This document shows positions 31,363 through 36,072 of a DNA stretch of 36,072 nucleotides, piece after piece. The notes beneath the pieces are model-generated. The model was not told where the DNA came from and did no database searches. It saw only the letters and a list, made by a program, of their open reading frames with translations. Positions within the stretch are counted from its first letter, which is position 1. Every line of letters starts with the position of its first letter. The position numbers were made by a program, and so were the translations under genes. Source of the DNA: an uncultured Collinsella sp. (lineage in GTDB: Bacteria > Actinomycetota > Coriobacteriia > Coriobacteriales > Coriobacteriaceae); contig CAKUHP010000018.1 of assembly GCA_934658705.1 (NCBI GenBank), forward strand, positions 1-36,072, in the 5' to 3' direction.

Positions 31363-31608
31363 CTAGAGCAGATTCTCTTGCGCCCATGCGATGATGTCGC
31401 TTGACTCGTAGAGCGGTTTGCCGTCAATGAACAGGCAGGGAACCTGGCGCTTTCCGCCGACGGCGATGAGCGTCTGCTCGGCTTCGGCGTCGGTCGAGAT
31501 GTTGCGCTCGGGGATGGTCACGCCGTTATCCGCCAGGAAGCGCTTCACCTTAATGCAATACGGGCAGCCGGTCATAACGTACAGCACGAGTTCGTGATGA
31601 GTAGCCAT
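31363..31608 (-). CDS. Glutaredoxin-like protein
   Basis: An 81-residue thioredoxin-fold protein with the glutaredoxin active site CPYC (15-18) in YVMTGCPYCIKVKRFL, the cis-Pro segment KRQVPCLFIDGKPLYESSDI and a final helix AWAQENLL. An extra Cys directly follows the cis-Pro. The ATG at 31608 has GGAGACC upstream; an in-frame start further back has no ribosome site. It would reduce disulfides or mixed disulfides with a small thiol. Actinobacteria often use mycothiol, whereas anaerobes may use other thiols; the partner is unknown. It sits alone between the repeat island and the XRE fusion, on the same strand as the latter with a 51-bp gap. Confidence 0.9.
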   Translation of the reverse strand: MATHHELVLYVMTGCPYCIKVKRFLADNGVTIPERNISTDAEAEQTLIAVGGKRQVPCLFIDGKPLYESSDIIAWAQENLL

Positions 31609-31659
31609 AGGTCTCCAATCAGTTGGGGTTTTGATTGAGATACCCAAAGCCGTTGCAGT

Positions 31660-32487
31660 CTAAGCACGAGTCAGCGACGACTCGATTGCCTGAACCAGAA
31701 ACGTCGTGGCTCCGGTGCCGCATGGCTTGTCGTAGTAGTCTACGAAGCGCTGGTCGGCGAGGTAGCCGTGGGCGAGCCCCAGGTATGCTTCGTCTTGGGG
31801 CTCGCTGCCCCAGTTGAGAGCAATCCAACGGCGATGCATCGCGACGAGCTTGCGAGCCTCGCTGCCTTCCGGTTCGCCATCGCCCATGGCAATCGAGAGC
31901 TGGCCCAAAATGGCACGTTCAAGCTCCTTCATGTCGTTCCATGTCTGAGGGTCCATGTCCAGCAGCGCTTCGTTTGCCGCATCGACGGCTTCGTCGCCAT
32001 AACGCGCCCGGGCCTCGGCACCGTAGCGCTCCTCGTTTTCCTGAACGGTGCGCCAGCGCTCCAGTTGCGGCAGGACGGCGCCCATGAGCGAGACGGCTTC
32101 GTCGAGCGACATGCCGGTGTTTTGTGCCAGGCGCGGGGCGCAATCCTCGATCATTGCCTCCATGGTGGTCTCGTAGGTGTACTTGCCGTGGTCGTAGCAC
32201 CATTTGCAGTAATGATCGGTCGTGGCGCCCGTAGCGTCGGTGCCGCAGTCATCGGGCGTGAGCAGCATGCCGCAGCTCTCGCAGTAGTGTTCGGGCATTT
32301 CGAGCAGGTGAGACAGTGGCTCTTCGGTTACGGCGGCAATGAGCTTCATCATATCGATGCCCGGCGTGACCTCGCCGCGCTCCCAGCGGCTGACGGCTTG
32401 GCGTGTTACATAGAGCTTGGCGGCGAGCTGCTCTTGGGTGAGATTGTTGGCGCGACGGACGGCGATGAGTTTTTCTGCAAAGGCCAT
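31660..32487 (-). CDS. XRE-zinc ribbon-TipAS fusion regulator
   Basis: A 275-residue three-part protein. Residues 5-58 are an XRE HTH (LTQEQLAAKLYVTRQAVSRW). Residues 66-105 look like the small putative zinc-ribbon domain with C69/C72 and C94/C97 (YCESCGMLL, then YCKWCYDHGKYT). Residues about 148-275 match a TipAS-type ligand-binding domain: RYGAEARARYGDEAVDAANE, then WNDMKELERAI and YLADQRFVDYYDKPCGTGA. TipAS normally follows a MerR DNA-binding domain and traps thiopeptides, with a Cys near its end reacting with dehydroalanine; here PCGTG holds a Cys close to that place. The ATG at 32487 has GAGGAG. It probably senses a peptide or drug-like ligand. Its own gene or the glutaredoxin downstream are likely targets. 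Confidence 0.82.
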   Translation of the reverse strand: MAFAEKLIAVRRANNLTQEQLAAKLYVTRQAVSRWERGEVTPGIDMMKLIAAVTEEPLSHLLEMPEHYCESCGMLLTPDDCGTDATGATTDHYCKWCYDHGKYTYETTMEAMIEDCAPRLAQNTGMSLDEAVSLMGAVLPQLERWRTVQENEERYGAEARARYGDEAVDAANEALLDMDPQTWNDMKELERAILGQLSIAMGDGEPEGSEARKLVAMHRRWIALNWGSEPQDEAYLGLAHGYLADQRFVDYYDKPCGTGATTFLVQAIESSLTRA

Positions 32488-32615
32488 GACGGCTCCTCTC
32501 TGCTGGTTGATGGCTTAAGCATACGCGGCGGTAGGCACCCTTCCAAGCAACCGTTGGTTGCACGTTCGGCGACCGCGGTGGGGGATTGTGCGCAGCGCCT
32601 CGTGCGCCCATGCCG

Positions 32616-32621
32616 TACAAT
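32616..32621 (+). promoter_or_regulatory. -10 box for a possibly leaderless trmO transcript
   Basis: TACAAT ends 7 bases before the ATG at 32629. No Shine-Dalgarno sequence precedes that ATG, and no matching -35 is seen at normal spacing. Confidence 0.4.
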
Positions 32622-32628
32622 GACCGGC

Positions 32629-33366
32629 ATGGAACCTATCGCACACATACATACCGATCTGCCGCAGAAGTTCGGCATTCCGCGCAACAGCTTTTTGGCG
32701 CCTCATCTACAGGGGCGCATTGTCTTTGAGCCGGAGTTTGCCTCTAACGCCGCGGTTGCAGGGCTCGAATCCTTCTCGCACTTATGGCTGCTTTGGCGTT
32801 TTGAAAATGGAGCGCCCGGTGGCACGGCAGAGGATATTGCTGCCGATGTCAAGATGCGGGACAAGGCCGGCACCAATGCTAAGTGGTCAAAGACCGTGCG
32901 TCCGCCGCGCCTGGGTGGTGCCGAGCGCGTGGGCGTGTTTGCCACGCGTAGTCCGTTTCGCCCCAATCCCATCGGCCTTACCTGTGTAAAGCTCGACCGC
33001 GTTGAGCTCACGGCTGACGGTCCCATCATCCACGTGCTGGGAGCCGACTTGCGCGACGGCACGCCCATCTACGACATCAAGCCCTACATTCCGTTTGCGG
33101 ACTGTCATCCGGACGCAACGGGCGGCTGGATCGAGGACAACCCGTGGCAAGAGCTCGACGTCGAGTTTACACAAGCACTGCAAGACAAGGTCCCGCCCAC
33201 AAAGTTGCCCGGCCTGATCGAGATTCTTCGCCAAGATCCGCGCCGTGCTGGAAGCAAGCACGAGCCCGATCGCGTTTACCACCTGGCTTACGCCGGGCTT
33301 AATATTGCGTTTACGGTCGATGGGACACAGCTGACCGTAACGGCCGTCACCGAAGCTCGGGACTAG
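32629..33366 (+). CDS. trmO: tRNA m6t6A methyltransferase TrmO
   Basis: A 245-residue enzyme that N6-methylates t6A at position 37 of certain threonine tRNAs, using SAM. Family marks are clear: HIHTDLPQKFGIPRNS at the start, FSHLWLLWRF, the core GVFATRSPFRPNPIGLT, DGTPIYDIKPYIP, then a C-terminal domain with HEPDRVYHLAYAGLNI. Length is close to the Escherichia coli protein. There are two possible starts, 32620 and 32629, three codons apart. The second is favoured because the conserved sequence follows directly and a -10-like TACAAT overlaps the first. The gene stands alone, divergent from the XRE fusion. No ribosome site is visible, so the message may be leaderless. Confidence 0.92.
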   Translation: MEPIAHIHTDLPQKFGIPRNSFLAPHLQGRIVFEPEFASNAAVAGLESFSHLWLLWRFENGAPGGTAEDIAADVKMRDKAGTNAKWSKTVRPPRLGGAERVGVFATRSPFRPNPIGLTCVKLDRVELTADGPIIHVLGADLRDGTPIYDIKPYIPFADCHPDATGGWIEDNPWQELDVEFTQALQDKVPPTKLPGLIEILRQDPRRAGSKHEPDRVYHLAYAGLNIAFTVDGTQLTVTAVTEARD

Positions 33367-33478
33367 CTGACCGCCCGTTCACATCCGTCAAATTCGACCC
33401 CAATACCCGCGCCAAAGCCGCCCATCTTGGTGGACAATAACGCCTACCAAAACAATCCGCTTTGCACGGGAGCCTAGC

Positions 33479-34690
33479 ATGAAATACGACTTCACCTCAA
33501 TCATCGACCGCCACGGTATGGATGCCATCGCCGTTGACTCCTGGGGCGAGATCCCCGGTATGGCACCAAACGTTCCCGACGAGGGCTTCGACCGCATCCC
33601 CATGTGGGTGGCGGACATGAACTTTGCCACGGTGCCGACGGTGCAGGAGCACATCATCGAGCGCGCTCAGCACCCTATGTTTGGCTACTTTGATCCGCGC
33701 GCCGAGTACTTCGACCGCATCATCGAGTGGCAGAGCCGCCGCAACGGCGTTGAGGGTCTGGCGCCTGAGCATATCGGCTACGAAAACGGCGTGCTGGGCG
33801 GCGTCGTGTCGACGCTGCGCGCGTACGTCCAGCCGGGCGACTCAGTGCTAGTCCATAGCCCCACCTACATCGGCTTTACCAAGTCCATCGAGGCCGCGGG
33901 CTATCGCATTGTGCATAGCCCGCTTAAGCTCGATGACCAGGGCGTATGGTGCATGGATTTTGAGGACATGGAGCGCAAGCTCGCGCAAAACCACATCCAT
34001 GCTGCCGTCTTCTGCTCGCCGCACAATCCCTGTGGCCGCGTGTGGGAGCGCGACGAGATCGAGCGCGCCATGGACATCTATCGCCAGCACGATTGCGTGG
34101 TGATCTCGGACGAGATCTGGTCCGACATCATCCGTCCTGGGCACAAGCACATCCCGACGCAGTCGGTGAGCGAGGACGCGCGCATGCGCACGGTCGCCCT
34201 GTATGCGCCCAGCAAGACCTTCAACCTCGCGGGCCTAGTCGGCAGCTACCACATCATCTACAACGAGACGCTGCGCGACCGCGTGTGCGCCGTGTCCAAC
34301 AAGACCCATTACAACGAGACGAACGTCCTCTCGATGCATGCGCTCATTGGCGCCTACCAGCCGCAGGGCTACGAGTGGGTGGACGAGCTCAACGAGGTCA
34401 TCAAGGGCAACGTCGACTACTTCTGCGATTACGTGGACGAGCATTTCGAAGGCGCGGCCTATTCGCGTCCGCAGGGCACGTACATGGTGTTCCTGGACTG
34501 CACCGAGTGGTGCCGTGAGCACGGTCGCGATATTCAGTGGCTGCTCGACGAGGGCGCCCGCGTGGGCGTGGGCTATCAGGATGGCCGCCCGTTCCACGGA
34601 CCCTGCCACATTCGCGTGAATCTGGCGCTGCCGCTTTCGCGCGTGCAGGAGGCGTGCGAGCGCCTGGATCGTTACGTTTTTAATGCATAG
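33479..34690 (+). CDS. MalY/PatB-type PLP C-S lyase or aminotransferase
   Basis: A 403-residue fold-type I PLP enzyme. The PLP lysine is K246 in APSKTFNLAGL. The cofactor-binding Asn is in PHNPCGR (181-187) and the Asp in SDEIWSD (210-216). The N-terminal PMWVADMNF is the MalY/PatB hallmark. The usual reaction is beta-elimination of cystathionine or cysteine conjugates to pyruvate, ammonia and a thiol; some relatives are aminotransferases. Cys metabolism in a gut anaerobe would release sulfide or methanethiol. The ATG at 33479 follows GGGAG. It is 112 bp downstream of trmO and convergent with the NimA-like gene. The exact substrate is uncertain. Confidence 0.9.
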   Translation: MKYDFTSIIDRHGMDAIAVDSWGEIPGMAPNVPDEGFDRIPMWVADMNFATVPTVQEHIIERAQHPMFGYFDPRAEYFDRIIEWQSRRNGVEGLAPEHIGYENGVLGGVVSTLRAYVQPGDSVLVHSPTYIGFTKSIEAAGYRIVHSPLKLDDQGVWCMDFEDMERKLAQNHIHAAVFCSPHNPCGRVWERDEIERAMDIYRQHDCVVISDEIWSDIIRPGHKHIPTQSVSEDARMRTVALYAPSKTFNLAGLVGSYHIIYNETLRDRVCAVSNKTHYNETNVLSMHALIGAYQPQGYEWVDELNEVIKGNVDYFCDYVDEHFEGAAYSRPQGTYMVFLDCTEWCREHGRDIQWLLDEGARVGVGYQDGRPFHGPCHIRVNLALPLSRVQEACERLDRYVFNA

Positions 34691-34745
34691 CAAGCCGTAA
34701 CGAACGGACGACATGCACGGGGTCTTCTGGCTTGATTGTTATGCG

Positions 34746-34771
34746 GGGGTCTGATCCCAGGCCCCTATTTT
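34746..34771 (+). terminator. Intrinsic terminator
   Basis: GGGGTCTG pairs with CAGGCCCC (8 pairs, one T-G), followed by TATTTTT. It ends the MalY-type gene and overlaps the 3' end of the convergent NimA-like gene. Confidence 0.65.
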
Positions 34772-35244
34772 TCGTGAACCTGCTTGCCGCAGAGATGCTC
34801 AATCGTAATCTCGTACAGCTGAACGCCCTTAATGTCCTTGGCGATTTCTTCCTCGACCTCTTCGGCGGATGGATAGTACTTGAGTGCGAGCTCGCGCACT
34901 TTGTCTTCGATAAATGCGGGGGTGTCATTTGCTAGACGGCAACGGCCAAAGACAACGGTGCTCTGCACGTAGGGCGCCCAGTCGTCGTCCTGGTACCAAT
35001 CGTTGCCGTAAACGGTAAAGCAAACCTTGTCGTCGCGCTTGAGCGCGTCGACCTTGTGGCCGACCTTGCTGCCATGGAAGTAAATCTTGTCGTGCTTGGC
35101 GTCAAAAAAGTAGTTGACGGGAATGGCGTACGGGTAGCCATCGTCGCCGTTGACGGCAAAGACGCCTCGCTTGCAGGTGGCGAGCAGCTCGCGCGCCGCC
35201 TCGTCGGTAATGGCACGCTTCTTTCGACGTAGAGGCCTAAACAT
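34765..35244 (-). CDS. NimA/PPOX-family flavin-binding protein
   Basis: A 159-residue split-barrel protein of the pyridoxamine-phosphate-oxidase family. Visible parts: a basic start RPLRRKKR, FAVNGDDGYPYAIPVNYFFD, the FMN-contact strand KIYFHGSKVGHKVDALKRDD, a STVVFGRCRL strand, and a C-terminal helix with acidic residues. It resembles nitroimidazole-reductase (Nim) type proteins. The ATG at 35244 is favoured over the upstream TTG because GGAAAGG precedes it. It is a stand-alone gene 42 bp from the hybrid kinase end. It probably binds FMN or F420; reduction of nitro drugs is possible but unproven. Confidence 0.87.
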   Translation of the reverse strand: MFRPLRRKKRAITDEAARELLATCKRGVFAVNGDDGYPYAIPVNYFFDAKHDKIYFHGSKVGHKVDALKRDDKVCFTVYGNDWYQDDDWAPYVQSTVVFGRCRLANDTPAFIEDKVRELALKYYPSAEEVEEEIAKDIKGVQLYEITIEHLCGKQVHEK

Positions 35245-35286
35245 CGCGGGATTCCTTTCCAATCGGGCATGGTTCTTGGGAAGAGA

Positions 35287-36072
35287 CTATAGCGAACCGG
35301 CGCCATGCTGTTTGATGCGGGCGAGAATGTTTTTGAGCTTGTCAAAATCGAGCGGTTTGGGCAGGTGGTCGTTCATGCCGGCGTCACGTGCTGCCTTGGC
35401 GTCCTCGGCAAAAGCGTTGGCGGTCAGCGCGATGATGGGGATGACGGCTGCATCGGCCTTCTCGCTCAGGCGAATCGCGCGGGTTGCCTCGTAACCATCC
35501 ATGCCTGGCATCATAATGTCCATGAGGATGACGTCAAAGCTGCCGGCGGGGTGCGACAGGTAGAGGTTGACGACTTCGTTGCCGTCGGCGGCACGGGTTA
35601 CCACAACGCCCTCGGATTCCAGCAGCGCCTGGGCAATCTCAGCGTTCAATTCGTTGTCTTCGGCGAGGAGGGCGTTCATGCCGGCGAGCGAGCAATTGGG
35701 TGCCTTCTCAATCGTATTCGTCCGCGCTTGGGGATTCTTGTCGATATCGAGCGGAATCTGGACATTGAACGTGCTGCCCACGCCGAGTTCGCTTGAGATC
35801 TCGATGGTGCCGCCCATCATGTCGATAAGCGATTTGACAATGGACATGCCCATGCCGGTTCCCTGGAATTTGCTGCGGGCGTCGTCGCCCTCTTGGGCAA
35901 ACGGCTCGTAAATGTGCTTCAAAAACTCGGGCGTCATGCCAATGCCAGTGTCTTCGACGGTAAAGCAAAAGAGTGCGCGCCCGTTGTCGAGCGGCTTGAC
36001 GGTGGAAGAGAAGGTGACGGTGCCGCCATGCTTGTTGTATTTGATGCTGTTGTCGAGCAGGTTGATGATGAT
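35287..36072 (-). CDS. Hybrid sensor histidine kinase, 3' part only
   Basis: The gene runs off the right edge, so only the C-terminal 261 residues are present. The kinase ATPase domain shows the N box (NLLDNSIKYN), G1 (DTGIGM), F box (IYEPFAQ) and G2 (GTGMGMSIVKSL). A C-terminal receiver domain follows, with acidic AEDNELN, phospho-acceptor Asp in VILMDIMMPGMDG, a conserved Thr in IALTANAFAEDA and Lys in HLPKPL. Phosphate would pass from the kinase to this receiver and on to an Hpt protein that is not in the window. The sensor half and the His are outside the window. Confidence 0.9.
   Translation of the reverse strand: MIINLLDNSIKYNKHGGTVTFSSTVKPLDNGRALFCFTVEDTGIGMTPEFLKHIYEPFAQEGDDARSKFQGTGMGMSIVKSLIDMMGGTIEISSELGVGSTFNVQIPLDIDKNPQARTNTIEKAPNCSLAGMNALLAEDNELNAEIAQALLESEGVVVTRAADGNEVVNLYLSHPAGSFDVILMDIMMPGMDGYEATRAIRLSEKADAAVIPIIALTANAFAEDAKAARDAGMNDHLPKPLDFDKLKNILARIKQHGAGSL

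Noticed and set aside
31768..32628. Extended N-terminus for TrmO
   Set aside because: The frame is open only because it is antisense to the XRE fusion. TrmO homologues begin at the HIHTDLP region, and the -10 box lies right before 32629.

Overview
The window is high-GC DNA with dense gene packing and long AT-poorer stretches. The mix of families points to a Coriobacteriia gut actinobacterium, most like Collinsella: a coriobacterial-type LuxR regulator beside a giant sortase-anchored protein, a gyrase-like topoisomerase pair with a GTG start, CD1871A/polyferredoxin/TlpA redox genes, and many flavin and Fe-S proteins typical of an anaerobe. This placement is inferred from gene content and memory; no search was run.

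Layout. 1-1640: terminators, a YjdF remnant that has lost its N-terminus, and an FMN reductase. 1678-5961 (minus): a type IIA topoisomerase A/B pair. 6397-8480: a lipoprotein, then an XRE regulator/membrane protein pair behind a promoter carrying four copies of one operator motif and bracketed by two related terminator repeats. 8572-14100 (minus): a 1455-residue Tat/sortase-type surface protein and a LuxR regulator. 14399-15379: a GMP synthase lacking its glutaminase domain. 15465-19410: a two-component system divergent from a CXXC peptide, a polyferredoxin and a TlpA lipoprotein. 19665-24091: a MacB-like ABC transporter and a membrane protein bracketed by two near-identical palindromes. 24348-26923: a dihydrouridine synthase, then a zinc-type macrodomain protein and SirTM. 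27065-30154: an HxlR regulator divergent from a RiPP-like locus: a Cys-repeat peptide, a flavin/ferredoxin fusion, a radical SAM/SPASM enzyme, and a nitroreductase split by one in-frame stop. 30298-31362: an RHH protein and an island of palindromes including a MITE-like element and two hairpins with compensatory base changes. 31363-36072: a glutaredoxin, an XRE-zinc ribbon-TipAS fusion, TrmO, a MalY-type PLP enzyme, a NimA-like flavin protein, and the 3' part of a hybrid histidine kinase.

How the parts work together. Three modules look self-contained. In the ACGX-type RiPP locus, a SPASM enzyme probably modifies a 77-residue peptide with repeated Cys-Gly units, with electrons possibly supplied by the PPOX-ferredoxin and nitroreductase. 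The polyferredoxin/CXXC/TlpA operon could pass reducing power across the membrane to an extracytoplasmic thioredoxin, under control of the adjacent two-component system. The macrodomain/SirTM pair forms a reversible protein ADP-ribosylation module. The strongest leads for undescribed biology are the RiPP locus and the covarying hairpin repeats in the island next to it.
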